From an uncultured bacterium (lineage in GTDB: Bacteria > Bacteroidota > Ignavibacteria > Kapaibacteriales > UBA4661), in assembly GCA_937899715.1 (NCBI GenBank), contig CALCNX010000151.1, positions 1 through 8,627 of the forward strand: a stretch of 8,627 nucleotides of DNA. Direction: 5' to 3'. The translations under genes and the position numbers were made by a program. Position 1 is the stretch's first letter. Each line of letters begins with the position of its first letter. The notes under the pieces are model-generated. The model made no database searches. It saw only the letters and a list, made by a program, of their open reading frames with translations, and was not told the DNA's origin. Shown here in pieces: positions 1 to 5,643 of the stretch.

Positions 1-27
1 GCCCTCTGGGAGAGGGTTGGGTGAGGG
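1..27. repeat. GC-rich hairpin repeat at left edge (REP-like)
   Basis: CCCTCT-GGG-AGAGGG (2-16) forms a 6-bp stem with a 3-nt loop and is followed by GGGTGAGGG (19-27). Intergenic repeats of this look are dispersed through many bacterial genomes. The element is probably cut by the window edge. It lies about 100 bp beyond the stop codon of the last precursor, without a T tract, so it is a poor intrinsic terminator. Nothing else is seen between it and position 125. Confidence 0.4.
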
Positions 28-125
28 AAGTTTACACAAAACAATTTACACTCTCCAAATCCTCCATGTTCGTTCTTGCTATTTGCGAAAGCCCTATTCA
101 TTATCAAATCCGACCTCCCATATTC

Positions 126-392
126 TTACAAACAATCACGACCACAGGTGTGTGCTTCAGCAACGGTGGGTTGTTCAGTAGTACCGCCACCGCATGTATA
201 TTCGACGGTATCGCATCCTGCCACCGTAGCACATGCTTCCGGGTTCTCTGTGTAAAAAGTGGTGGTACACCATCTGTTGCCCACACCACTGGCACCAACG
301 ATTTCCAGCGTTTTATTTTCTTGATTAATGTTCGTAACAAAACTTTCTACCTGTAACTCGCCCAAGCGCAGTTTTTTAGTTTGCTTCATCAT
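126..392 (-). CDS. Lanthipeptide precursor P1, 88 aa, 6 Cys
   Basis: This is a RiPP precursor peptide. Residues 6-20 carry the leader motif K-K-L-R-L-G-E-L-Q-V-E-S-F-V-T, aligned position for position with the four other precursors here (L8, L10, V15, S17, F18, T20). The leader probably ends at G33-A34, in the same place as GG in P2 and P4. That would leave a core of about 54 residues with six Cys and many Thr, suited to dehydration and thioether ring closure. The open frame runs 28 codons further upstream. I chose ATG 392 because GGAG lies 7 nt before it and because this start gives the shared leader; a second ATG follows at once. P1 is the only precursor of the left array without a 21-bp repeat operator. 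It lies 71 bp behind P2, beyond the P2 terminator, so it may depend on read-through. The precursor call is firm; the pinensin-like class is inferred from the leader and the nearby LanC. Confidence 0.85.
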   Translation of the reverse strand: MMKQTKKLRLGELQVESFVTNINQENKTLEIVGASGVGNRWCTTTFYTENPEACATVAGCDTVEYTCGGGTTEQPTVAEAHTCGRDCL

Positions 393-399
393 ATCAAAA

Positions 400-403
400 C
401 TCC
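400..403 (-). promoter_or_regulatory. Ribosome binding site of P1
   Basis: GGAG on the minus strand lies 7 nt before the ATG at 392. It decides the start against the longer open frame. The same TTTTTTGGAG context with about 7-nt spacing precedes P3 and P4. Confidence 0.7.
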
Positions 404-420
404 AAAAAAGTGTGTAAAAA

Positions 421-459
421 TAAAAAAGACTTTCTCTACAGTATCTGTGATAGAGAAAG
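421..459 (-). terminator. Rho-independent terminator after P2
   Basis: A perfect 9-bp stem, CTTTCTCTA (430-438) with TAGAGAAAG (451-459), has a 12-nt loop. On the minus strand it is followed by a T-rich run (TCTTTTTTATTTTT). It starts 4 nt past the P2 stop codon and lies between P2 and P1. The stem is AT-rich, so termination may be partial, allowing some transcription of P1. Confidence 0.75.
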
Positions 460-463
460 CCGG

Positions 464-766
464 TTAGCAGGCACAAGGTTGAATAGCACTTGAATTATTG
501 CAGGCTAAAAATTCAGAACAACCAAAAGAGCAGTCAAGATTTTTACTGCAAGCGTTAGCGGTAACTAAAACCTCTGAGCCCGTACCACAGCACATTTCAG
601 GGGTACAAGTTCCCAGAAAAGAACAATCGCCTCTAGGCATTGTAACAGTTGATGGGTTACATCCATCAATCGAGCCACCCAAAACACTTTTCACAGGAAA
701 CGTAGAAGTAACAAAACTATTCACTTGCAAATCCTCCAAGTGTAATTTTTTCTTTTGCTCAATCAT
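464..766 (-). CDS. Lanthipeptide precursor P2, 100 aa, 11 Cys
   Basis: This RiPP precursor has the shared leader (KKKLHLEDLQVNSFVTS, residues 5-21). A double glycine at G30-G31 is a plausible leader cleavage site for a C39-type protease/exporter. The core would then be 69 residues with eleven Cys, including a C-C pair, spread among Ser and Thr. AGAGG lies 7 nt before the ATG. It is a complete transcription cassette: 21-bp repeat operator, promoter, gene and terminator. Its leader DNA is close to that of P3 and P4, while the core shows no similarity to them. The substrate role for the LanC enzyme encoded at 3478-5415 is inferred from proximity and leader type. The final ring pattern and activity cannot be read from sequence. 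Confidence 0.88.
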   Translation of the reverse strand: MIEQKKKLHLEDLQVNSFVTSTFPVKSVLGGSIDGCNPSTVTMPRGDCSFLGTCTPEMCCGTGSEVLVTANACSKNLDCSFGCSEFLACNNSSAIQPCAC

Positions 767-813
767 AGTACAACCTCTAAAAAAGATTAAAAAATAATGT
801 AAAAAATACTCAA

Positions 814-845
814 TTAAATTACACCATATACCCCCCCGAAATCAA
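814..845 (-). promoter_or_regulatory. Promoter of P2 (degenerate -7 element)
   Basis: TTG (845-843) lies inside the conserved box AAATCAAGAGAC (plus strand 839-850). It is followed after exactly 21 nt by TAATTTAA (821-814), at the place where P3 and P4 have a perfect TANNTTTG. Two of the six fixed bases are lost here, so P2 may be weaker or more activator-dependent. The -7 element lies 47 nt upstream of the start codon. Confidence 0.55.
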
Positions 846-852
846 GAGACCG

Positions 853-921
853 GGAGTGAGTGCAGGCAAAAGTGGAGTGAGTGTAGGCAAAAGTGGAGTG
901 AGTGTAGGCAAAAGTGGAGTG
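853..921 (-). repeat. 21-bp direct repeats, putative operator of P2
   Basis: GGAGTG (plus strand) begins at 853, 874, 895 and 916, exactly 21 bp apart. Three full units of the form GGAGTGAGTG[CT]AGGCAAAAGT are followed by a partial fourth. The cluster starts 87 bp upstream of the P2 start codon and abuts the -33 region. This phasing of two helical turns fits binding of a dimeric or multimeric activator on one DNA face. The LytTR regulator at 2158-3396 is the candidate. Downstream (922-1010) I see only AT-rich DNA and a small 6-bp hairpin at 975-989. Confidence 0.75.
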
Positions 922-1010
922 AATGAATATGAGCCAGTCCCTCTTTTTTATTTTTCATGAGCGATGTAAAAACCCTCAATAGAATTGAGTTTCAAAGGGC
1001 ATAACGCAAT

Positions 1011-1039
1011 AAAAAAAGGCTATCATACTATGATAGCCT
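1011..1039 (-). terminator. Rho-independent terminator after P3
   Basis: A perfect 10-bp stem, AGGCTATCAT (1017-1026) with ATGATAGCCT (1030-1039), has a 3-nt loop and runs into seven T on the minus strand. It lies about 90 nt past the P3 stop. No gene is seen in the interval 1040-1129, so P3 has an unusually long 3' untranslated region. Confidence 0.85.
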
Positions 1040-1129
1040 CAAGAACAGTTAGGATATAATCGCGATAGGAGAGCAATCGAAAGGATAGTAACTGTAAAAC
1101 TAAATTGAAGTTACAAGAAATTTATGAAG

Positions 1130-1393
1130 TTATTGGGTGCAAGGAATTGGTGTTTGTGCCTCTGTTGGAATGACTCGTGGGCATACCGCAGGATCTTGTG
1201 TTTGAGGAAGTGGACAGGGTACGACTGTAACGATACCTCCGCTTGCTCCGCTTTCAGCACAATCCGGTAGAGCAACACCGCTAACATAGAAAGCACCAAT
1301 AATTGCCACAGTCTGCTGCCCTTGGTTGATAGATGTAATAAAGCTATCAACTTGCAATTCATCCAAGCGCAATTTTTTCTTTTGCTCAATCAT
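1130..1393 (-). CDS. Lanthipeptide precursor P3, 87 aa, 4 Cys
   Basis: This RiPP precursor has the leader KKKLRLDELQVDSFITS (residues 5-21), identical to P4 apart from one I/V change. The likely cleavage site is G33-A34, aligned with G-A in P1. The core would be about 53 residues, with only four Cys, and is rich in Pro, Val and Thr, quite unlike its neighbours. GGAG lies 7 nt before the ATG. The cassette is complete, with 21-bp repeats, a perfect -7 element and its own terminator. The low Cys number limits it to at most four thioether rings, compared with up to eleven for P2. The frame and start are well supported by the leader; the cleavage position is inference. Confidence 0.87.
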   Translation of the reverse strand: MIEQKKKLRLDELQVDSFITSINQGQQTVAIIGAFYVSGVALPDCAESGASGGIVTVVPCPLPQTQDPAVCPRVIPTEAQTPIPCTQ

Positions 1394-1441
1394 GTCAAAA
1401 CTCCAAAAAAGGAAATAAAAAAGTAATTGAAATTAACACTA

Positions 1442-1473
1442 CAAACTTACCGCATTTGCCCACCCGAAATCAA
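1442..1473 (-). promoter_or_regulatory. Promoter of P3 (Bacteroidota type)
   Basis: TTG (1473-1471), within the conserved box at 1467-1478, is followed after 21 nt by TAAGTTTG (1449-1442), a perfect match to the TANNTTTG -7 consensus of Bacteroidota. The -7 element lies 48 nt upstream of the start codon, and the activator repeats sit immediately upstream. Confidence 0.7.
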
Positions 1474-1480
1474 GAGACTC

Positions 1481-1528
1481 GGAGTGAGTGTAGGCAAAAG
1501 TGGAGTGAATGGTGGCAAAAGTGGAGTG
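1481..1528 (-). repeat. 21-bp direct repeats, putative operator of P3
   Basis: GGAGTG (plus strand) begins at 1481, 1502 and 1523, exactly 21 bp apart, giving two full units and a partial third, one unit fewer than at P2 and P4. The cluster starts 88 bp upstream of the P3 start codon. The second unit is diverged in its middle. A lone GGAGTG at 1562 is out of phase (39 bp) and probably not part of the array. Confidence 0.73.
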
Positions 1529-1538
1529 ACTGAAACGG

Positions 1539-1558
1539 CTAGTTCTTCATATTTTTCG
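1539..1558 (-). pseudogene. Relic of the response regulator 3' end
   Basis: These 20 bp match 16 of 20 positions of the last codons and stop of the response regulator (2158-2177). They sit at the same distance (16 bp) from the start of the last GGAGTG as the real gene end does from its own repeats. This is best read as a leftover from duplication of a segment that spanned the regulator's 3' end, the repeats, the promoter and a precursor. It codes for nothing now. The match is short, but the collinearity makes chance less likely. Confidence 0.5.
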
Positions 1559-1577
1559 GGTGGAGTGAAACGGGAGC

Positions 1578-1610
1578 AAAAAAAGCCCCTTCTCGAAAAC
1601 GAAAAGGGGC
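1578..1610 (-). terminator. Rho-independent terminator after P4
   Basis: An 11-bp stem with one mismatch pairs 1585-1595 with 1600-1610 (GCCCC arms, AAAA loop). It is followed on the minus strand by seven T. It begins 31 nt past the P4 stop codon and insulates the P3 cassette from P4 transcription. Confidence 0.88.
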
Positions 1611-1640
1611 AGAAAACCAGATTGTTTGTTCTTGCTTAAA

Positions 1641-1991
1641 TTAGCATTGAACGCCAATCGAATTGCAGATATATAATCCTGACGGGCAATTAGGCACACT
1701 CTGCTGATCACGGCACCATTCATATATTAACGCTGTGCAATCAACACTATTACCCATACAGGCGGCATTATTTTCTTGAGAAACATTTGCCGTCCAGCTA
1801 GTATCGTCACGACCACCATCACCATCACATTCATTTCCTAGTGCAGAGTTATTTAGACACCATGCATCATAAGTTACACAGCCAACAAAGCTGAATCCAC
1901 CTTGAACTATTTTCGGATTAATAGAAGTTGATGTCACAAAACTATCTACTTGCAATTCATCCAAGCGCAATTTTTTCTTTTGCTCTATCAT
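1641..1991 (-). CDS. Lanthipeptide precursor P4, 116 aa, 9 Cys
   Basis: This is the longest precursor of the set. The leader KKKLRLDELQVDSFVTS (residues 5-21) is followed by a double glycine at G31-G32, the probable cleavage site. The core is about 84 residues with nine Cys, many Asn, Ser and Thr, and an acidic stretch (residues about 54-63). Such a core is very long for a lanthipeptide. GGAG lies 8 nt before the ATG. P4 is the first precursor downstream of the response regulator. No terminator is seen between the two, so it could be made both from its own promoter and by read-through from the regulator transcript. Its own terminator follows at once. The precursor call rests on the leader; the ring pattern is unknown. 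Confidence 0.88.
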   Translation of the reverse strand: MIEQKKKLRLDELQVDSFVTSTSINPKIVQGGFSFVGCVTYDAWCLNNSALGNECDGDGGRDDTSWTANVSQENNAACMGNSVDCTALIYEWCRDQQSVPNCPSGLYICNSIGVQC

Positions 1992-2039
1992 GCTAATACT
2001 CCAAAAAAGGAAATAAAAAAGGAATTGAAATTAATACCA

Positions 2040-2071
2040 CAAAGCTATGGAATTTGCCTACCCCAAATCAA
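2040..2071 (-). promoter_or_regulatory. Promoter of P4 (Bacteroidota type)
   Basis: TTG (2071-2069), within the conserved box AAATCAAGAGAC (2065-2076), is followed after 21 nt by TAGCTTTG (2047-2040), a perfect TANNTTTG. The -7 element lies 48 nt upstream of the start codon, as in P3. The 5' leader (ATTTCCTTTTTTGGAG) is almost the same as that of P3. Confidence 0.7.
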
Positions 2072-2078
2072 GAGACCG

Positions 2079-2147
2079 GGAGTGAGTGCAGGCAAAAGCG
2101 GAGTGAGCGCAAGCAAAAGCGGAGTGGGTGCAGGCAAAAGCGGAGTG
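2079..2147 (-). repeat. 21-bp direct repeats, putative operator of P4
   Basis: GGAGTG (plus strand) begins at 2079, 2100, 2121 and 2142, exactly 21 bp apart. The cluster starts 88 bp upstream of the P4 start codon and ends 10 bp from the regulator's stop codon. Every unit here has GCAAAAGCGG where the P2 and P3 clusters have GCAAAAGTGG, so units within a cluster resemble each other more than units between clusters. Confidence 0.75.
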
Positions 2148-2157
2148 AATGAAGCAC

Positions 2158-3396
2158 CTACTTCTTCATGTTTTCCAGAAATTGTGCCCATTGTCTGCCG
2201 GAGACATCCACGCGGTCGCCGTTGGAGAGAAACGCAAAGCCGTCGCGGGCGTGGGAGAAGTGTGTGCGGTTGATGATGTGCGAGCGGTGCGTCTGATAGA
2301 AAATTTCTTCGGGAAGCTCTTCCCGACATTCTTGGAGGGTTCTGGCAAGGAGAAACGGTTTGCCGCCCGTGTGATAAACGATGCAGTGTTTACCGTCGGC
2401 TTTCAGGTGCAGAATCTGTTCCCATTCTAAAATATACACCGTGCGGTCTTTTGCTTTGATGGTCCAGCATTTTTCTTTGGGAGCGGCGGCGGCACGCTGT
2501 TCTGCCGTTAGGTCTTCGGGTTGCATATTCGAGGTCAAGCCTGCATTCCGCCATGCAAAGACCCGCTCGACTGCACACTGTAATTGTTCGGGGTCAATGG
2601 GCTTCAGGATATAGTCAATGGCATCGTAGCGAAATGCCCGTGCGCCGAACTCCGGAAAACTAGTCACGAAAATAACCACAAAGTTTGGGTCGGCAAACGA
2701 ATCCAGTACATCGAATCCCGTGCCGCCGATAAGCTCAATATCCAGAAAAACAAGGTCAGGTTTTTGTTCAGTGATGATGGCGATTGCCGAATCCACCGAA
2801 AATGCTTCCCCTACAAGCGTAACTCGCTCACCGAATGTCTCTTCTACTTTGCTTTGCAGCGCAAAACGCTGTCGGCGCTCGTCGTCAACAATCACAGCGC
2901 GCAGTGGCGACGTATTCACCCTGTCGTCGTTCACTGAAGAAGGATGTTCTTCCATTGCGGTTTGTTTATTCGCGCTCGCAAATCGTTCCGAGCGCACGGC
3001 AATCACTTTTTCCAACGCGGCGATGATGTCTTCCTGTTGGAAAGGCTTGACCAGATACTCCGATGCACCGTAGCGGATAGCTTCTTGGGCATACTCAAAC
3101 TGCTTTTGTGCGGACATGATGATAATGTCGAACGTGCGGTCGGGAATAGCCGCCAGCCCTTGAAAAGCAGAGCCGCCGCGAAGCTGAATATCCAGAAGAA
3201 CAATGTCAGGCTTCTCGGCGCTGATAAGTTCAGTGACTTCTTGAACCGATTCGCAATGCCCCACAATGTTCACCGCCGGAAAAAACTTCGCCAATGTCCG
3301 CTTGAGAGTTTTGTAAATCATAAAATCGTCTTCGACAATAACAAGCCGAAGATGAGTGTCAACAATCGGAGCTGCGCCACTGAGAGAGGAAATCAT
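2158..3396 (-). CDS. Response regulator, REC-REC-LytTR
   Basis: This is a DNA-binding response regulator of the LytTR family with two receiver domains. Numbered from a possible GTG start at 3429, REC1 spans about 27-145 (acidic E33-D34-D35, phospho-acceptor D80 in IVLLDIQL, S106, K128). REC2 spans about 176-292 (D182-D183, D230 in LVFLDIELIGG, T256, K277). The LytTR domain covers about 322-420. Both receivers keep all key residues, so both could be phosphorylated. I prefer the ATG at 3396 (412 aa), because the first 11 codons from the GTG add nothing recognisable; neither start has a Shine-Dalgarno site. The gene follows the LanC gene by about 80 bp, probably in one operon, and runs into the P4 operator without a visible terminator. 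LytTR proteins bind direct repeats about 21 bp apart, which is just what precedes P2, P3 and P4. A cognate kinase is not in the window. Confidence 0.9.
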   Translation of the reverse strand: MISSLSGAAPIVDTHLRLVIVEDDFMIYKTLKRTLAKFFPAVNIVGHCESVQEVTELISAEKPDIVLLDIQLRGGSAFQGLAAIPDRTFDIIIMSAQKQFEYAQEAIRYGASEYLVKPFQQEDIIAALEKVIAVRSERFASANKQTAMEEHPSSVNDDRVNTSPLRAVIVDDERRQRFALQSKVEETFGERVTLVGEAFSVDSAIAIITEQKPDLVFLDIELIGGTGFDVLDSFADPNFVVIFVTSFPEFGARAFRYDAIDYILKPIDPEQLQCAVERVFAWRNAGLTSNMQPEDLTAEQRAAAAPKEKCWTIKAKDRTVYILEWEQILHLKADGKHCIVYHTGGKPFLLARTLQECREELPEEIFYQTHRSHIINRTHFSHARDGFAFLSNGDRVDVSGRQWAQFLENMKK

Positions 3397-3477
3397 AGTG
3401 CTGCTGGGAGAAAGTGAAAAAAGAAACACTGCTAAACAAATAGCAGGAGCTAAATAGCATAAGCTAATGGAGGAGCA

Positions 3478-5415
3478 TCAGACCAAACGCAACGCTCCCG
3501 CCTGCAATAACTGGCGAATTTGATTCAGCGCAGCAGTGTTGATTTGTTCACGCTCCTCGGGCGTGTGGTCTATGTATTCGGCTATTGCATCCAGACTTGC
3601 AGCAATGCTGACGGGAGTGATAAATGTGCGAAGAGCAATCGAACCAAAAGCCGAGAGCGGCTGCTCCGCTACTCCGTACGGGTGAGCATAGAGAAGAAAT
3701 GAATTGTCGTCGGTTTCCAGAATACGAGCATATGTGTCTATTTGCAAATGCCGACGGAGAAAATCTGATGCGGCGAGAGCATCTTCGGCACGCTTTTGTT
3801 CCATTTGCGAACGGATAAACAAATACGAAGCACTTTCTACGCTCATTTCGAGCAGATATTTTGCGTCTTCAAGCGCAAAGACGGATTCCAAGCGTTTGTG
3901 TTCGTCGCCGGAGAGAGTGGGAAGAAGTGTGCGAACAAATGCCGCAAACTCGGCTATTTCTTTTGTCCGATTGCCGTCTGCTTGTTGGAAATATTGTGCG
4001 AGTGCTTCTGCTTGGTGCTGCTGCAAAAAGGCAATCGTGCGAGGAAATAGTTTTTGAATGACAATGCTGCGAATATCCGTTTTTGTTGCGCCGAGATATG
4101 GATAGCGCTCTTTTGAGGGGGGCTGCGCTACGGAAGCCTTGAGTGTCGGCGCTTCCACCGATGGTGTGTTCATGGGGTCGAGCAGACGCACAAAAAAATA
4201 GCCCACGCCCGCAGCACCCATGTACAAACTGCGGTCTTCCATGCCCGGCGCTGCCAGTCCGAAACCGGAACGATACGAATCCTGCTTTTCACGTTGTTCT
4301 AGCGCCATCGCTGCAACAGCTTCACAATACTGAAGAAATGTTTCATCGTTCCACGCGCGGTATGCCTCAATAAAGACATCGGCATTACCGCCGCCGCCGT
4401 GACAAAGCGAAAAATTATTCTCAATCGTGTGATGGGCAACATTGGTCTTGTACGTCATAGCAATCGCGTTCACAGCTTCGGTGCGGTAGAGCGGATTGTG
4501 AAGAAGTTCAGCAGCCCGCACTCGCGCCAGCCCGATACCGGCTGCGCCGTGACACCACGCGTTCATGTATCCGCCTTGGGTGAAAAAGTCCATGTTACCG
4601 TCTTGATAATGTTCCTCGTGTTCTTGTTGACTGTCAGCATCATAAATACCTTTCCTAAAATCTGCCCAGTTGCCGACGGCGGGATTAAAATATTGTTCTT
4701 CGTACAGGTATGCTTGTTCGGCGGGATAATTGAGTGCATCATTGCCAAAATACCGCGCGGCTTCGGCAAAAACAAACCCGATACCCGATGCGCCGTGCGA
4801 GAAACCGCAGAGTCCGCGAATCTGACGGTGGGTTCTGTCCCAGTACAAACCTTGCGTTCCCGAATGTGCTTTCGAGAGAAGGTGCGCAGTATAAGCATCG
4901 GCTGCTTCCAAGAGCCATTCTTCGCCGCTTGCTTCATGCAGCAGGAGCAGTCCTAAAAGCGTTCCCGATGTGCCGTTGATAAAATCATCGGCGGAATTGG
5001 GGTTTACAAAGTCTTTGCAGTTTTTGGCAAGTTCCAGTGCTGCGTCCAAATACGACCGTTTGCCCGTGCGCTCAAAAAAGCGGAGCGCTGCAAAGGAAAC
5101 GCTCATGCGTCCGGTGATGAGGGCATAGTAGGGGTTCGGTGTTGTGCGGCAGTATTCCAGCGTACTTGCCATTGCTTTTTCGGCAGCATCGGTGAAGCGT
5201 TGTTCGCCCGTGTAGCGTCCCAATTCCAGCAGGAACAGTGCTATGCCTGCTGAACCGGAGTAGAGGCTTTCGCTGCGTGCCCATGAATAATTGCTGTTGG
5301 TATCGGATGTGAGGGTTTCCCAAGGGAGTGCTTCGTTCCAATCGGCATCATTGAGGAGTTGGTCGCCGAGGCGGCGAATTTCGGTTTCGAGACGAGTACG
5401 GAGGTCTTGTGTCAT
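3478..5415 (-). CDS. LanC-type lanthionine cyclase with extra C-terminal domain
   Basis: This enzyme closes thioether (lanthionine) rings by adding Cys thiols to dehydrated Ser/Thr in lanthipeptide precursors, in the cytoplasm. Residues about 40-412 form the alpha-toroid LanC domain, with repeated G-x-x-G motifs (YSGSAGIAL at 52, NGTSG at 147, MGAAGVG at 399). The zinc ligands are C288 (AWCHGAAGIG) and C338-H339 (LCHGGGG), and the acid/base His is H207 (GFSHGASGIG), matching the NisC pattern. A LanC normally ends near residue 410, but this one continues for about 230 residues. A linker (413-440) leads to a mostly helical region, and then a segment (about 573-645) whose end, NQIRQLLQAGALRLV, looks like the last helix of a winged-helix or RRE-like fold (weak inference). 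The five precursors around it are the likely substrates. The gene has its own start region after the S41 terminator and is probably cotranscribed with the response regulator. Confidence 0.92.
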   Translation of the reverse strand: MTQDLRTRLETEIRRLGDQLLNDADWNEALPWETLTSDTNSNYSWARSESLYSGSAGIALFLLELGRYTGEQRFTDAAEKAMASTLEYCRTTPNPYYALITGRMSVSFAALRFFERTGKRSYLDAALELAKNCKDFVNPNSADDFINGTSGTLLGLLLLHEASGEEWLLEAADAYTAHLLSKAHSGTQGLYWDRTHRQIRGLCGFSHGASGIGFVFAEAARYFGNDALNYPAEQAYLYEEQYFNPAVGNWADFRKGIYDADSQQEHEEHYQDGNMDFFTQGGYMNAWCHGAAGIGLARVRAAELLHNPLYRTEAVNAIAMTYKTNVAHHTIENNFSLCHGGGGNADVFIEAYRAWNDETFLQYCEAVAAMALEQREKQDSYRSGFGLAAPGMEDRSLYMGAAGVGYFFVRLLDPMNTPSVEAPTLKASVAQPPSKERYPYLGATKTDIRSIVIQKLFPRTIAFLQQHQAEALAQYFQQADGNRTKEIAEFAAFVRTLLPTLSGDEHKRLESVFALEDAKYLLEMSVESASYLFIRSQMEQKRAEDALAASDFLRRHLQIDTYARILETDDNSFLLYAHPYGVAEQPLSAFGSIALRTFITPVSIAASLDAIAEYIDHTPEEREQINTAALNQIRQLLQAGALRLV

Positions 5416-5600
5416 AGAATAGAAAAAAATTGCAGAACAATACCCTGCAAAAGGAGGAGGAATAATAACGGCAAAAAGTCACACGTCGGCAACGTGAACC
5501 ACAAACCAAGGAATTATGAAAAGAAATAGCCCGAAAAATACGGGAAGCGCGTGAGGTGTGCAAGAAGTATTTTCGAGGACGCTGAAGCAGGAGTGGGGGG
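5416..5600 (-). promoter_or_regulatory. Upstream region of the LanC-regulator operon
   Basis: No gene is seen here. A promoter for the LanC gene is expected because a strong terminator closes the preceding unit, but I find no clear TANNTTTG. Two inverted repeats stand out: CACGT-CGGCA-ACGTG (5482-5496), and TGCAG-AACAATACC-CTGCA (5436-5453), which would lie in the 5' leader close to the start codon. The 21-bp repeat is absent; only one GGAGTG (5590) occurs, so the operon does not look regulated like the precursors. Confidence 0.35.
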
Positions 5601-5601
5601 C

Positions 5602-5633
5602 AAAAAAAAGCCCGCTTATAGAAAGCGGGCTTT
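5602..5633 (-). terminator. Rho-independent terminator after the S41 protease
   Basis: A perfect 11-bp stem, 5607-5617 with 5623-5633 (AAGCGGGCTTT arm), has a 5-nt loop and runs into a T tract (about eight T from 5609 down) on the minus strand. It begins 11 nt past the stop codon of the protease gene. Confidence 0.9.
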
Positions 5634-5643
5634 GGAGAAAATT

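Noticed and set aside
1..27. Left-edge hairpin as terminator of P1
   Set aside because: The stem is short, no T tract follows on the minus strand, and it lies about 100 bp from the stop codon.
21..356. Plus-strand open frame of 111 codons over P1
   Set aside because: It is antisense to P1, has no ribosome site or recognisable protein features, and P1 has the conserved leader and a ribosome site.
464..766. Precursors as disulfide-rich defensin or toxin-like peptides
   Set aside because: The shared L-x-L-x(4)-V-x-S-F-V-T leader and the nearby LanC favour thioether modification. There is no Sec signal peptide on any of them.
498..797. Plus-strand open frame of 99 codons over P2
   Set aside because: It is the reverse complement of P2. 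Its C-terminal part simply mirrors the conserved leader DNA.
853..921. Repeat cluster as a CRISPR array
   Set aside because: The units are contiguous 21-bp tandem repeats with no variable spacers, and they hold a fixed place before promoters.
4399..4956. Plus-strand open frame of 185 codons within the LanC gene
   Set aside because: It is antisense to the LanC catalytic region, whose motifs are clear. The plus frame has no family features.
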